Below, piece after piece: positions 26,450 to 35,685 of a stretch of DNA of 64,000 bases (position 1 is its first letter; each line of letters starts with the position of its first letter). The translations under genes and the position numbers were made by a program. Under the pieces are notes generated by a model. It searched no databases. It was not told the origin of the DNA and saw only the letters and a program-made list of their open reading frames with translations. Origin of the DNA: Candidatus Planktophila sp. (GTDB lineage Bacteria; Actinomycetota; Actinomycetes; Nanopelagicales; Nanopelagicaceae); the NCBI GenBank assembly GCA_024641555.1, contig JAHECV010000001.1, positions 1 through 64,000 of the forward strand, given 5' to 3'.

Positions 26450-27584
26450 TATTTTTTTCGGCAATTTGCTTAAGTACTGCAGCGATTTTTGTGCTGATTC
26501 CGTCAGCGCTAGTTGGCATATCACTAAGTTTTACAATTAGCGTGTTATACGTACTGTCCATATAAATGTACTGCCCATGCAAGCCCAGCATCAGATTAAT
26601 ATCTGAAAAGGGATGCCACATCTGCGCGCCATAACCCCAACCGTAGTCGAGTGTTACTGATGGAGTGCTTAAGCGTTTTAACCAATCGGCGCTAACAATC
26701 CTTTTATCTTTATCTAAGAGCGCCTGCCCGACGCGGGCATAGTCGCGCGCAGCGGCATTAAAGCAGCAGAAGGCTTTTTCATGTCCACCGACTTTATCTA
26801 CATTCCAAGTTGCGTTGTATTTGGCGCCTACTTGTTTCCATACTCGTTCACTGAACACATCGGCTAATTTTGCGCCAGTTATTTTCTGAATAATCAGTCC
26901 GAGTAATTGGGTATTTACACTTCGATACTCAGGAAAGGTGCCCGGCTCTTCGCGCATTTTGCGATTATTTTTAATGAAAAAGTTGGTGTCGGTTGTTCCA
27001 TACATCTGAGCGATTGCCACACCCCAGCCCGCTGGACCCGTCGGGTAATTATCAGAAACGCCGATACCAGAGTTCATATCCAAAAGATCTTTGATAGTTA
27101 CTTTATCGAAGGAACTATTCGCTTTGAACTCTGGCAAAATCTTTACAAATGTATCGCTTTCTTGGATTTTACCTTCGGCAATTAACTGGCCAATGACAAG
27201 CGAAGTCATGGTTTTGGCAACAGAATATGAAGGCAAAATCGTTGATTCCGAATTGCCGTTTAAATACTTTTCATAGGTAATTTTTCCATCGCGAATTACA
27301 AGAAAGGCATTTGTTTGAGTCATTGTTAGAAAATCATCAAATGAAATAACTTTCCCATCCCAATTGACGCTCTCTATCGTCTCTGGGTTGCCGAGCTGCC
27401 ATTGCGCGCCAGCAGCGGCCTGAATGATGTGAAAGGGCATTAGATCCGGAGTTTTAGATGCGGGGGCTAAGCCCAACTTGATGGTTGCTATCGGCTCTGG
27501 GTAGCGAATCACTTTGGTGAAACCAAATAGCGCTAAATAAATAGCTAGAAAGGAGATCAAGACTCTTCGAATTAATTTCACCAC
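26442..27584 (-). CDS. Serine hydrolase, beta-lactamase class C / NylB-like
   Basis: A 380-residue protein of the serine beta-lactamase-like superfamily. It has an N-terminal membrane segment (LIRRVLISFLAIYLALFGF, about 4-22), so it is probably anchored in or exported across the membrane. The catalytic serine is in SVAK (121-124), within SYSVAKTMTSLV. The second motif is YRS (220-222) and the third is probably LHGQ near the C terminus. These patterns fit esterases, DD-peptidases and 6-aminohexanoate-dimer-hydrolase-like enzymes, so the substrate is unknown. The start is GTG 27584, six bases after a minus-strand TACCCT box, and so probably leaderless. It lies between proB and proA on the opposite strand and overlaps proB by eight bases. 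Confidence 0.85.
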   Translation of the reverse strand: MVKLIRRVLISFLAIYLALFGFTKVIRYPEPIATIKLGLAPASKTPDLMPFHIIQAAAGAQWQLGNPETIESVNWDGKVISFDDFLTMTQTNAFLVIRDGKITYEKYLNGNSESTILPSYSVAKTMTSLVIGQLIAEGKIQESDTFVKILPEFKANSSFDKVTIKDLLDMNSGIGVSDNYPTGPAGWGVAIAQMYGTTDTNFFIKNNRKMREEPGTFPEYRSVNTQLLGLIIQKITGAKLADVFSERVWKQVGAKYNATWNVDKVGGHEKAFCCFNAAARDYARVGQALLDKDKRIVSADWLKRLSTPSVTLDYGWGYGAQMWHPFSDINLMLGLHGQYIYMDSTYNTLIVKLSDMPTSADGISTKIAAVLKQIAEKNIK

Positions 27585-27590
27585 GGTATC

Positions 27591-27610
27591 AGGGTAACTC
27601 CCGCTAGGCT
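27591..27610. promoter_or_regulatory. Divergent -10 boxes for proA and the serine hydrolase
   Basis: TAGGCT (27605-27610, plus) lies seven bases before the proA ATG. TACCCT (27591-27596, read on the minus strand) lies six bases before the hydrolase GTG. The two start codons are only 33 bases apart, so the promoters must overlap and may compete. No clear -35 boxes were seen. Confidence 0.45.
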
Positions 27611-27617
27611 TATTCCC

Positions 27618-28886
27618 ATGGATGCAGTTGAAATTGTTTCGGGGTTAGCCCTTAAAGCACGAACCGCTGCCCGCACACTTTCTACCGCTACTGGCGCTGA
27701 GCGAAAAGCTGCCTTGCTTGCCATCGCAGATGCCATCGAAACTAGAAGTGCGGAAATTCTAAAAGCTAACGCTGAAGATATTGCACGAGCAAAAGCCGAG
27801 AATATGCATCCACAGATGCAAGATCGTTTACTTCTGACTGAATCTCGCGTTGCAGGTATGGCTAACGGCGCACGTTTGGTTGCCGACCTGCCTGATCCGC
27901 TTGGACAGGTCTTGCGTCAATCAACTCTGCCAAATGGTTTAAATCTTAAGCAGATCTCTGTTCCATTCGGTGTAATCGGCATGGTTTACGAAGCGCGACC
28001 AAATGTCACAGTCGATGCGGCGGTTATCTTGTTGATGTCCGGTAACGCTGCGCTTTTGCGGGGATCTTCAACTGCAGCGGCGAGCAATCAAGTTCTTGTC
28101 ACAGTAATACGTGACGCTCTTGCCACAACTGAGATTTCTCCTGAGGTCATCCAATTGGTTCCATCGAATGATCGTGCAACCGTAAAAGCTCTACTTAATG
28201 CGCGCGGCAAAGTAGATCTGGTTATCCCTCGCGGCAGCGCAGCGCTGATTCGTATGGTTGTAGATGAATCCACGGTGCCAACAATCGAGACCGGCGCGGG
28301 AGTGTGTCATGTTTACGTTGATGAATTTGCAGATATCGAAAAAGCGTTGCCGATTGTAATTAACTCTAAAACCCACCGTCCAAGCGTTTGCAACGCTGCT
28401 GAAACCCTTTTGGTTCACCGTGCAATCGCGCCAACATTCTTACCGATGGCCCTCAAGGCGTTATCTGAGGCTGGTGTTACTTTGCATGGCGATGCCACAA
28501 CTCAAAAAGTTGCTGAAAAATTTGGGATCGCATCAACACCTGCAACTGAAGAAAACTGGTGTACCGAATACGGAATTCTCGAGATGAATGTTGGCGTGGT
28601 CGACTCAGTTGATGCTGCAGCAGATCACATCGCTAAGTACGGAACCAATCACACCGAAGCGATCGTCACAGAGAAGAAAGAGAATGCGGACCGATTTATC
28701 GCTCTAGCTGATTGCGCAGCGGTAATGGTTAACACCTCAACTCGATTTACCGATGGCGAACAAATGGGATTTGGCGCTGAAATCGGTATCTCAAATCAGA
28801 AATTGCACGCACGTGGCCCAATGGGCTTAGAAGCGATGACGACCACCACATGGATCGTCACCGGCGATGGGCAAATTCGCTCGTAA
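27618..28886 (+). CDS. proA: Glutamate-5-semialdehyde dehydrogenase
   Basis: Second step of proline synthesis: reduces glutamyl 5-phosphate to glutamate semialdehyde with NADPH. The 422-residue protein has the family patterns GVIGMVYEARPNVTVDA and RGSSTAAASN. The active-site Cys258 is in SVCNAAETLLVH, and the C-terminal TNHTEAIVTE and RFTDGEQMGFGAEIGIS are present. Length is normal. A -10 box seven bases before the ATG suggests a leaderless transcript, so it is probably expressed separately from proB. gatC follows after 28 bases. Confidence 0.96.
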   Translation: MDAVEIVSGLALKARTAARTLSTATGAERKAALLAIADAIETRSAEILKANAEDIARAKAENMHPQMQDRLLLTESRVAGMANGARLVADLPDPLGQVLRQSTLPNGLNLKQISVPFGVIGMVYEARPNVTVDAAVILLMSGNAALLRGSSTAAASNQVLVTVIRDALATTEISPEVIQLVPSNDRATVKALLNARGKVDLVIPRGSAALIRMVVDESTVPTIETGAGVCHVYVDEFADIEKALPIVINSKTHRPSVCNAAETLLVHRAIAPTFLPMALKALSEAGVTLHGDATTQKVAEKFGIASTPATEENWCTEYGILEMNVGVVDSVDAAADHIAKYGTNHTEAIVTEKKENADRFIALADCAAVMVNTSTRFTDGEQMGFGAEIGISNQKLHARGPMGLEAMTTTTWIVTGDGQIRS

Positions 28887-28899
28887 CGCGCTTTCTCAT

Positions 28900-28905
28900 T
28901 AAACT
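28900..28905 (+). promoter_or_regulatory. -10 box of gatCAB
   Basis: TAAACT, with a possible -35 TTCGCT (28876-28881) 18 bases upstream, ends nine bases before the gatC ATG. The transcript is probably leaderless or nearly so. Confidence 0.45.
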
Positions 28906-28914
28906 TCGATCACT

Positions 28915-29214
28915 ATGAGCAGCCTTTCCCGTGATGATGTCGCAAAGTTGGCAAATTTAGCCCGCATCGAGATGACTGAAGATGAACTCGTAAATCTGGC
29001 ATCACAATTTGGCAGCATTCTCGACGCGGTTGCGCGAGTACAGGAATTAAACCTCGAAGGCGTAAAGGCTACTTCTCATCCGCAGCCCATTGAAAATATT
29101 TTCCGCGAAGATCAAGTTCTTCCAAGCCTTACACCAGAACAAGCTTTATCTGGTGCACCAGCGCAAGAAGATCAGCGCTTTCGCGTCCCACAAATTCTTG
29201 GTGAAGCAGAATGA
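28915..29214 (+). CDS. gatC: Asp/Glu-tRNA amidotransferase subunit C
   Basis: A 99-residue small subunit that wraps and stabilises the GatA-GatB complex. It has the family pattern [20 protein letters not shown] at the N terminus and [20 protein letters not shown] near the C terminus. Length is normal. Its stop overlaps the start of gatA (ATGA), and gatA in turn overlaps gatB, so the three subunits are translated together. The complex makes Gln-tRNA(Gln) and, where needed, Asn-tRNA(Asn) from the mischarged tRNAs. Its presence suggests no direct glutaminyl-tRNA synthetase in this genome. Confidence 0.95.
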   Translation: MSSLSRDDVAKLANLARIEMTEDELVNLASQFGSILDAVARVQELNLEGVKATSHPQPIENIFREDQVLPSLTPEQALSGAPAQEDQRFRVPQILGEAE

Positions 29215-30707
29215 TTAAAAAAACTGCCGCGCAAATGTCGGCATCACTTACATCAGGGGAGACAACTTCAGTTGCCCTTACCCAAAGCCATTTAGATCGC
29301 ATCAGCGAAGTTGATCCAAAGGTAAAAGCTTTTCTACATATAGATGGTGATAACGCGCTTACTCAAGCGGCAAAGGTTGACGCAGAACGCGCTGCTGGAA
29401 AGAAGTTGCATCCTCTTGCTGGTGTTCCGCTCGCGTTGAAAGATGTTTTGGCTCAAGAAGGCGTTCCAACAACTGCCGGCTCAAAGATATTACAAGGGTG
29501 GAAACCACCATATGACTCAACAGTCGTCGCAAAATTAAAACAAGCTGGCGTTGTAATTCTTGGTAAAACTAATATGGATGAATTCGCGATGGGTTCATCA
29601 ACTGAAAACTCGGGCTATGGTCCAACTTTTAACCCATGGGATTTAACTCGTACACCAGGCGGCTCAAGTGGTGGATCGGCAGCGGCAGTTAGCGCATTTG
29701 AAGCACCGCTCGCCGTCGGATCAGATACGGGTGGTTCGATTCGCCAGCCAGCTGCCTTAACCGGAATCGTTGGAGTTCGCCCAACTTATGGCGCAGTTTC
29801 GCGCTACGGACTAATCGCTTACTCATCAAGCCTTGATCAAGCGGGTCCATTCGGGCGCACTGTTTTGGATACCGCGATGTTGCATGAAGTAATGGCCGGA
29901 CATGATCCTAAGGATGCAACAAGTATCAACGCGCCTGTTCCAAGCGTTGTTGCGGCGGCGCGCAGTGCAGATGTAAAGGGCAAAAAAATTGGAGTTATCA
30001 AGCAGTTACAGGGCGAGGGTTATCAAAACGGCGTCTTAGCTCGCTTTAACGAATCGCTCGAAACTCTTGCCTCACTTGGCGCTGAAATCGTTGAAGTCGA
30101 CTGCCCAAGTTTCGAATTTGCACTTGCCGCGTACTACTTGATCGCACCGTCTGAATGTTCTTCCAACTTAGCGCGCTTTGATGCTATGCGTTACGGCTTA
30201 CGTACAGGTGATGTAAATGGTGCATCCGCAGAGTCGGTAATGAATGCAACCCGTGAAGCTGGATTTGGTCGCGAAGTTAAGCGACGAATCATCCTCGGCA
30301 CTTATGCGCTCTCATCGGGCTATTACGATGCCTACTACGGTAGCGCGCAGAAGATTCGCACTTTGATAATCGAAGATTACAAGAAGGCGTTTACGCAAGC
30401 TGATGTATTGGTTTCACCAACATCGCCAATTACCGCATTTAAGATCGGTGAAAAATCAGAAGATCCCATCGCCATGTATTTGGCAGATGTAGCGACGATT
30501 CCAGTAAACCTTGCTGGTATCTGCGGCATGAGTCTTCCTGCAGGTTTGGCAGACGAAGATGGCCTACCAGTTGGTTTTCAGATCATGGCGCCAGCGATGC
30601 AAGATCAGCGGCTATACGAAGTAGGCGGAGCCCTTGAAGCAGCGCTGGTTAGCAAATGGGGCGGATATTTAATTGATCAAGTTCCCGCTTTGGGAGGTGC
30701 CAAGTAA
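29211..30707 (+). CDS. gatA: Asp/Glu-tRNA amidotransferase subunit A
   Basis: Amidase subunit that releases ammonia from glutamine for the amidation of mischarged tRNA. The 498-residue amidase-signature protein has the Ser-cisSer-Lys triad at Lys77 (PLALKDVL), Ser152 (PGGSSGGS) and Ser176 ([10 protein letters not shown]). The spacing is the same as in Staphylococcus aureus GatA. Residues Gly- and Ser-rich around 150-160 are typical. The start overlaps gatC by four bases and the stop shares a base with gatB. Confidence 0.97.
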   Translation: MIKKTAAQMSASLTSGETTSVALTQSHLDRISEVDPKVKAFLHIDGDNALTQAAKVDAERAAGKKLHPLAGVPLALKDVLAQEGVPTTAGSKILQGWKPPYDSTVVAKLKQAGVVILGKTNMDEFAMGSSTENSGYGPTFNPWDLTRTPGGSSGGSAAAVSAFEAPLAVGSDTGGSIRQPAALTGIVGVRPTYGAVSRYGLIAYSSSLDQAGPFGRTVLDTAMLHEVMAGHDPKDATSINAPVPSVVAAARSADVKGKKIGVIKQLQGEGYQNGVLARFNESLETLASLGAEIVEVDCPSFEFALAAYYLIAPSECSSNLARFDAMRYGLRTGDVNGASAESVMNATREAGFGREVKRRIILGTYALSSGYYDAYYGSAQKIRTLIIEDYKKAFTQADVLVSPTSPITAFKIGEKSEDPIAMYLADVATIPVNLAGICGMSLPAGLADEDGLPVGFQIMAPAMQDQRLYEVGGALEAALVSKWGGYLIDQVPALGGAK

Positions 30708-32215
30708 TGGCTATTTCCTACGATGATGTAATTGCAAAGTACGAACCAGTGCTCGGACTGGAAGTTCACGTAGAACTAAATACCGAATCCAAAATGTTTT
30801 GTGCTTGCAGCACCAAATTTGGCGGCGAACCAAATACCCAAACCTGCCCTGTTTGCTTGGCGCTTCCTGGAGCGCTGCCAGTTGTAAATGCAACAGCGAT
30901 TGAATCAACTATCAAGATTGGCTTGGCGCTTAACTGTCAGATCGCCCCGTACAGCCGCTTTGCCCGGAAAAACTATTTCTATCCAGATATGCCAAAGAAC
31001 TTCCAGATTTCGCAATACGACGAACCAATTTGTTTTGATGGTTATGTTGATGTTGAAATTGAAACTGAAGAAGGTCCGAAGCAGTTCCGCATTGAAATTG
31101 AGCGCGTTCATATGGAAGAAGACACCGGAAAGTCGTTGCACGTGGGCGGGGCAACCGGTCGTATCCATGGCGCGGAATACTCGCTTCTTGATTACAACCG
31201 TGCCGGTATTCCACTCGTTGAAATTGTTACCAAGATTGTTCCTGGCACCGGCAAGTATGCGCCGGAAGTTGCTAAGGCATATGTTGCCGAACTCCGCGAC
31301 ATATTGCGCGGATTAAAGGTTTCGGATGTGAAGATGGAGCAAGGATCGCTGCGTTGCGATGCCAACGTTTCACTTCGCTTAATTGGATCTGATGTTCTTG
31401 GAACGCGCTCTGAAACCAAGAACGTGAACTCACTTCGCTCAGTCGAGCGAGCGATTCGCGGTGAGATGGCTCGCCATGCTGAACTGCTAAATGACGGTCA
31501 GAAAGTTAAGCAAGAGACCCGCCACTTCCAAGAAGATACTGGGCTAACTCGTTCCGGACGCTCAAAAGAACAAGCCGAGGATTATCGCTATTTCCCAGAA
31601 CCAGATCTGGTACCTGTTGCACCCGATGCTGCCTGGATCGAAATTCTTCGCAGTCAATTACCAGAGCGACCTTCGCTACGTCGTAAGCGCTTGAAAGAAG
31701 AGTGGTCGGTTCCTGATAAAGAGATGGCCGCAATGATTAACGCTGATGTTCTAGATATCGTTGAAGCAACAGTTCTTCTTGGCGCGGAACCAACGAAGGC
31801 GCGTACTTGGTGGCTGGGAGAGATTTCCCGCATTGCAAATGAGAAAGAGTCAGCGATTCAAGACCTTGCAATTACACCCGCCGATGTCGCTGAAATTGTG
31901 GCACTCGTAGCCGCTGGTGAACTTACCGATAAGTTGGCGCGCCAAGTCGTCGAAGGAGTAATTGCTGGCGAAGGTAAACCTTCAGAAGTTGTGGCAAAGC
32001 GCGGAATTAAAGTTGTAAATGACGACGGGGCACTTATGGCTGCGATTGAAAAAGTTTGCGCAGAACAAGCAGAGACTGCAGATAAAGTGCGTAACGGCCA
32101 TCTTCCGGCAGCGGGTGCGTTAATTGGCGCAGTTATGAAAGAGACAAAGGGCCAAGCAGATGCTGCTCGTGTACGAGAGCTTCTACTTGGCCACCTTGGA
32201 CAAGCGACTTCTTAA
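30707..32215 (+). CDS. gatB: Asp/Glu-tRNA amidotransferase subunit B
   Basis: Binds the mischarged tRNA, activates it with ATP and receives ammonia from GatA. Length is 502 residues. The cradle domain has [16 protein letters not shown], a zinc-type Cys set (CSTKFGG, CPVC), [16 protein letters not shown] and HMEEDTGKS. The C-terminal helical and YqeY-like tail domain spans about 330-500. It starts at the base where gatA ends. It converges with the DHA2 transporter, with nine bases between the stops. Confidence 0.97.
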   Translation: MAISYDDVIAKYEPVLGLEVHVELNTESKMFCACSTKFGGEPNTQTCPVCLALPGALPVVNATAIESTIKIGLALNCQIAPYSRFARKNYFYPDMPKNFQISQYDEPICFDGYVDVEIETEEGPKQFRIEIERVHMEEDTGKSLHVGGATGRIHGAEYSLLDYNRAGIPLVEIVTKIVPGTGKYAPEVAKAYVAELRDILRGLKVSDVKMEQGSLRCDANVSLRLIGSDVLGTRSETKNVNSLRSVERAIRGEMARHAELLNDGQKVKQETRHFQEDTGLTRSGRSKEQAEDYRYFPEPDLVPVAPDAAWIEILRSQLPERPSLRRKRLKEEWSVPDKEMAAMINADVLDIVEATVLLGAEPTKARTWWLGEISRIANEKESAIQDLAITPADVAEIVALVAAGELTDKLARQVVEGVIAGEGKPSEVVAKRGIKVVNDDGALMAAIEKVCAEQAETADKVRNGHLPAAGALIGAVMKETKGQADAARVRELLLGHLGQATS

Positions 32216-32224
32216 CTATTTTCT

Positions 32225-33697
32225 TTAGTGAATTGAAACGCCCTCAGTTTCAACGAGCGATTCTTTTCCGATATTAATAAAGAAGAAGAGCACTACTGCA
32301 CCAACAAATAGCAGCGCCGCGCTGAATTTAAATGCCACTGTGAATCCGTGGGTCATGGCAAATGGCTGAACCATTTTGCCTAGTTCGGTATGTGCTGCTG
32401 CGTAAGTTGTTGTCGCAGTTGCTGCAACAGTGTTTAGTAGCGCCGTGCCGAGTGAACCGCCGATCTGCTGTGATGTGTTAACCATCGCACTTGCAACTCC
32501 AGTGTCATGGCTTGAAACGCCATGAAGTGATGTTGAAGTTAGTGGAATGAAGACCAAAGCCATTCCGCTGGACATAATCAAGAGCGAAGGAAGCACATGT
32601 GTTGAGTAAGCGGTTTCAGGGGTGATTCGAGTCATCATTAGCAAGCCAATTCCAGCAAAAATCAGACCAGGAACCATAAGTGGCTTAGGTCCGAGCTTTG
32701 GCAAGAGTTGAGATGCGATACCAGCGAAGACGATGATTCCGGCAGTAAACGGCAAGAACGCGAATCCTGATTTAAGTGGTGAGTAGCCAAGGATTACTTG
32801 TAGGTAAAGTCCAAGGAATAAAAACATTGAAAAGAGTCCGGCACCTACAACAAGCGAGCCTAGGTATGAACCGCCACGGTTGCGTTCAGTTACTACGCGA
32901 AGTGGCATTAATGGATTGGCAACCTTCATTTCAATTACTACGAAGATCACGAGCAGAGCCGCGGCGGCGACCAAGAACGAGATAGTTGTTGCAGATGACC
33001 AGCCCTTGGTGGCGGCTTCATTAAATCCGTAAGTGAGTGAGAAGAGTCCGGCTGTCGCAGTGATAACGCCAGGAATGTCGTAAGTGTTATCGCCTTCGGC
33101 CTTAGATTCGTGAACGAACTTGATGGCTAAGGACGCCGCAATAATTGCAATCGGAGTATTTACACCAAGGCACCAACGCCATGAGAAGAACTCGGTCAGA
33201 GTACCTCCAAGGATTAGACCAATGGCTGCGCCGCCACCTGAGATTGCACCAATAACTCCGAATGCTTTTGCGCGTTCAGCGGGCACAGTAAATGTCACTG
33301 AGATGATTGCGAGAGCAGCGGGGGCCAAGAGCGCTCCGAATACGCCTTGCAACGCACGTGATGCAAAAAGCATGCCTTGTGTAGTTGCGATTCCACCAAG
33401 GGCCGAAGCGGCTGCGAATCCAATTAATCCGACCAAGAAAATCTTCTTGCGTCCCATGTAATCGCCGATGCGACCGCCTAGCAAAAGAAGTGAACCAAAT
33501 GCCAAGGTGTAGGCAGTGATAACCCATTGTTGATTTGCATCGCTAATTCCCAAATCAATTTTGGCGCTTGGGATGGCAATATTCATGATCGAACCATCTA
33601 GAACGATCATCAACTGAGAAATGGCAATAACAAATAAGGTGCGCCATCTAGTTGGATCAAGTCCATCGGTTCCGACTGCTACAGGCTTTTTTGACAC
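32225..33697 (-). CDS. DHA2-family multidrug exporter (MFS, EmrB/QacA-like)
   Basis: A 490-residue membrane protein with about 14 hydrophobic segments, the layout of the 14-helix DHA2 drug:proton antiporters. Motif A is GGRIGDYMGRKK near residues 75-86. The first helix carries the family LMIVLDGSIMNIAIP, and motif C-like Gly/Pro patterns lie in helix 5. The substrate is unknown. The start is GTG 33697, with GAGGAG seven bases upstream. It is divergent from ilvD, 75 bases away from its ATG. No TetR or MarR regulator is next to it, so control is not evident. Confidence 0.88.
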   Translation of the reverse strand: MSKKPVAVGTDGLDPTRWRTLFVIAISQLMIVLDGSIMNIAIPSAKIDLGISDANQQWVITAYTLAFGSLLLLGGRIGDYMGRKKIFLVGLIGFAAASALGGIATTQGMLFASRALQGVFGALLAPAALAIISVTFTVPAERAKAFGVIGAISGGGAAIGLILGGTLTEFFSWRWCLGVNTPIAIIAASLAIKFVHESKAEGDNTYDIPGVITATAGLFSLTYGFNEAATKGWSSATTISFLVAAAALLVIFVVIEMKVANPLMPLRVVTERNRGGSYLGSLVVGAGLFSMFLFLGLYLQVILGYSPLKSGFAFLPFTAGIIVFAGIASQLLPKLGPKPLMVPGLIFAGIGLLMMTRITPETAYSTHVLPSLLIMSSGMALVFIPLTSTSLHGVSSHDTGVASAMVNTSQQIGGSLGTALLNTVAATATTTYAAAHTELGKMVQPFAMTHGFTVAFKFSAALLFVGAVVLFFFINIGKESLVETEGVSIH

Positions 33698-33735
33698 AAG
33701 GATCTCCTCTAAAAGGTAAGCAAATTGGTTAAGAA

Positions 33736-33765
33736 TTGAAGTGAATGAGTGGAGTCTATTAGACT
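33736..33765 (+). promoter_or_regulatory. Promoter of ilvD (leaderless)
   Basis: TTGAAG (33736-33741), an 18-base spacer and TAGACT (33760-33765). The ATG at 33773 lies seven bases after the -10 box. An upstream in-frame GTG (33749) falls inside the promoter and so is not the start. Confidence 0.6.
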
Positions 33766-33772
33766 TGCCACC

Positions 33773-35446
33773 ATGTCGCAGATGAAGCCACGCTCCGGTT
33801 TAGTCACAGATGGATTAGAACGCGCACCTGCTCGCGGAATGCTCCGTGCAGTAGGAATGGGAGATGAAGATTGGGTTAAACCTCAAATCGGTATCGCTTC
33901 TTCGTGGAATGAAATTACCCCTTGCAACTTATCCCTTGATCGCTTGGCGAAAGCTTCAAAGCAAGGCGTAATCGATGCCGGTGGCTTTCCAATGCAATTT
34001 GGCACAATTTCCGTCTCTGATGGAATTTCCATGGGACACGAAGGCATGCACTTCTCATTAGTCTCACGTGAAGTAATTGCAGATTCAGTTGAAACTGTTA
34101 TGCAAGCCGAACGGCTTGATGGCATGGTCACATTTGCTGGTTGTGACAAATCACTTCCCGGAATGATGATGGCTGCCGCACGTATAGATGTCGCATCCGT
34201 TTTTGTTTACGCCGGATCAACTCTTCCTGGCCAAGTCGATGGCAAAGATGTAACGATTATCGATGCATTTGAAGCGGTCGGTGCCTGCGCTCGCGGATTA
34301 ATTACCCAAGAACGTGTAGATCAAATTGAACGCGCAATTTGTCCCGGCGAAGGCGCTTGTGGTGGCATGTACACCGCGAACACTATGGCAACCGTTGGTG
34401 AAGCAATCGGTCTCTCACTACCAGGTTCCGCTGCCCCTCCCGCGGTTGATCGCCGCCGCGATACCTTTGCAGTTAAGTCAGGCGCCGCTGTTGTAAATAT
34501 GATCAAGCTAGGTTTAACAACTCGCGACATTCTTACCAAGCGCGCATTTGAAAATGCGATCACTGCAGTTATGGCGCTCGGCGGCTCAACTAACGCCGTC
34601 CTTCACTTGCTTGCAATTGCACATGAAGCTGAAGTTGATTTGTCCCTTGATGATTTTCATCGCATCGGTTCAAAAGTCCCGCTACTCGGAGATCTAAAGC
34701 CTTTCGGTCGTTATGTAATGAGCGATATGGATAAAGTCGGGGGAGTACCTGTAGTTCTCAAAGCACTTCTAGATGCCGGTTTATTGCACGGTGATGTAAT
34801 GACTGTTACCGGTCAGACAATGGCTGAAAACTTGGCAGGAATTAATCCTCCAGATGTCGATGGCGATATCTTGCATGCGATTTCAACTCCACTTTCTACC
34901 GATGTCGGAATTACTATTCTTGGTGGCTCACTTGCTTCCGATGGCGCAGTATGTAAGACCGCCGGAATCGGTATCGATACTTTTGAAGGTCCAGCACGAG
35001 TCTTCGAACGTGAACAAGCAGCGATGGAAGCGCTCGAAAATGGAACGATCCAAGCTGGTGATGTAGTTGTTATTCGCTATGAAGGCCCTAAGGGCGGACC
35101 AGGTATGCGCGAGATGTTGATGATCACCGGCGCAATCAAAGGTGCAGGTCTCGGAAAATCAACGCTGCTTCTAACCGATGGTCGCTTCTCTGGTGGATCA
35201 ACTGGTCTTTGTGTTGGACACGTTGCACCAGAAGCAGTCGATGGTGGACCAATTGCATTTATCAAAGATGGCGATCGAATTCGCATCGATATTAAAGCGC
35301 GCACCTTGGATCTCTTAGTTGATCCGGCTGAACTAGAAGCTCGCAAGGCCGGCTGGAAACCACTTGCCCATAAGTACACCCGAGGCGTCTTGGCCAAGTA
35401 TTCAAAGACGGTGGGCTCAGCCTCAAAGGGCGCGGTCTGCGGCTAG
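33773..35446 (+). CDS. ilvD: Dihydroxy-acid dehydratase
   Basis: Dehydrates dihydroxyisovalerate and dihydroxymethylvalerate to the keto acids in valine and isoleucine synthesis. It uses an iron-sulfur cluster. Length is 557 residues from the ATG at 33773. The cluster Cys residues lie in CDKSLPGM and [16 protein letters not shown]. The [12 protein letters not shown] and [12 protein letters not shown] patterns are also present. I chose ATG 33773 because a promoter lies just upstream and an in-frame GTG 24 bases earlier would sit in it. After the stop a TTGAGA/TCTCAA hairpin (35456-35473) precedes the ilvB promoter region, so ilvD is likely a separate transcript. Confidence 0.95.
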   Translation: MSQMKPRSGLVTDGLERAPARGMLRAVGMGDEDWVKPQIGIASSWNEITPCNLSLDRLAKASKQGVIDAGGFPMQFGTISVSDGISMGHEGMHFSLVSREVIADSVETVMQAERLDGMVTFAGCDKSLPGMMMAAARIDVASVFVYAGSTLPGQVDGKDVTIIDAFEAVGACARGLITQERVDQIERAICPGEGACGGMYTANTMATVGEAIGLSLPGSAAPPAVDRRRDTFAVKSGAAVVNMIKLGLTTRDILTKRAFENAITAVMALGGSTNAVLHLLAIAHEAEVDLSLDDFHRIGSKVPLLGDLKPFGRYVMSDMDKVGGVPVVLKALLDAGLLHGDVMTVTGQTMAENLAGINPPDVDGDILHAISTPLSTDVGITILGGSLASDGAVCKTAGIGIDTFEGPARVFEREQAAMEALENGTIQAGDVVVIRYEGPKGGPGMREMLMITGAIKGAGLGKSTLLLTDGRFSGGSTGLCVGHVAPEAVDGGPIAFIKDGDRIRIDIKARTLDLLVDPAELEARKAGWKPLAHKYTRGVLAKYSKTVGSASKGAVCG

Positions 35447-35476
35447 TTTCACAATTTGAGACTTACATCTCAAGCC

Positions 35477-35506
35477 TTGACTCGCTGCCCGTCGGCGTTG
35501 GAGAAT
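35477..35506 (+). promoter_or_regulatory. Promoter of the ilvB leader
   Basis: TTGACT (35477-35482), an 18-base spacer and GAGAAT (35501-35506). The leader-peptide ATG is six bases further on, with no ribosome binding site. Confidence 0.6.
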
Positions 35507-35512
35507 ACTCAC

Positions 35513-35569
35513 ATGTCAAAGAAGTTCGCGCTTATCTCGTCATCAGTGATTGTGGTGGTGATTGGGTAG
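35513..35569 (+). CDS. ilvB leader peptide (Val/Ile attenuator)
   Basis: An 18-residue peptide, MSKKFALISSSVIVVVIG. Six of its last seven residues are Val or Ile in the run VIVVVI, encoded at 35546-35563, with earlier Leu and Ile codons. It lies between a promoter and a terminator hairpin ahead of ilvB, the standard plan of amino-acid-sensing attenuators. When Val- or Ile-tRNA is scarce, a ribosome should stall in the run and favour read-through into ilvB. The start codon is six bases from the -10 box and lacks a ribosome binding site, so the peptide is probably read from a leaderless mRNA. It is too short to be found by standard gene callers. Confidence 0.82.
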   Translation: MSKKFALISSSVIVVVIG

Positions 35570-35617
35570 CGCGTGCCTTTTTAACGCACGCGCCCTCAGA
35601 TCCTCTGAGGGTTTTTT
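35569..35617 (+). terminator. ilvB attenuator hairpins
   Basis: Hairpin A is GCGCGTGC (35569-35576) with GCACGCGC (35586-35593), beginning at the leader-peptide stop codon. Hairpin B is CCCTCAGA (35593-35600) with TCTGAGGG (35604-35611), followed by TTTTTT. B is a regular intrinsic terminator. A ends on the base where B begins and may act in the pause or switch. The antiterminator pairing is not clear. Confidence 0.85.
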
Positions 35618-35685
35618 CATTTACGAAATAAAAGTAAGAAATCTAAAGCAGAAACCAAAACGATAGTAAGGAAAGGAGTAAGAAG

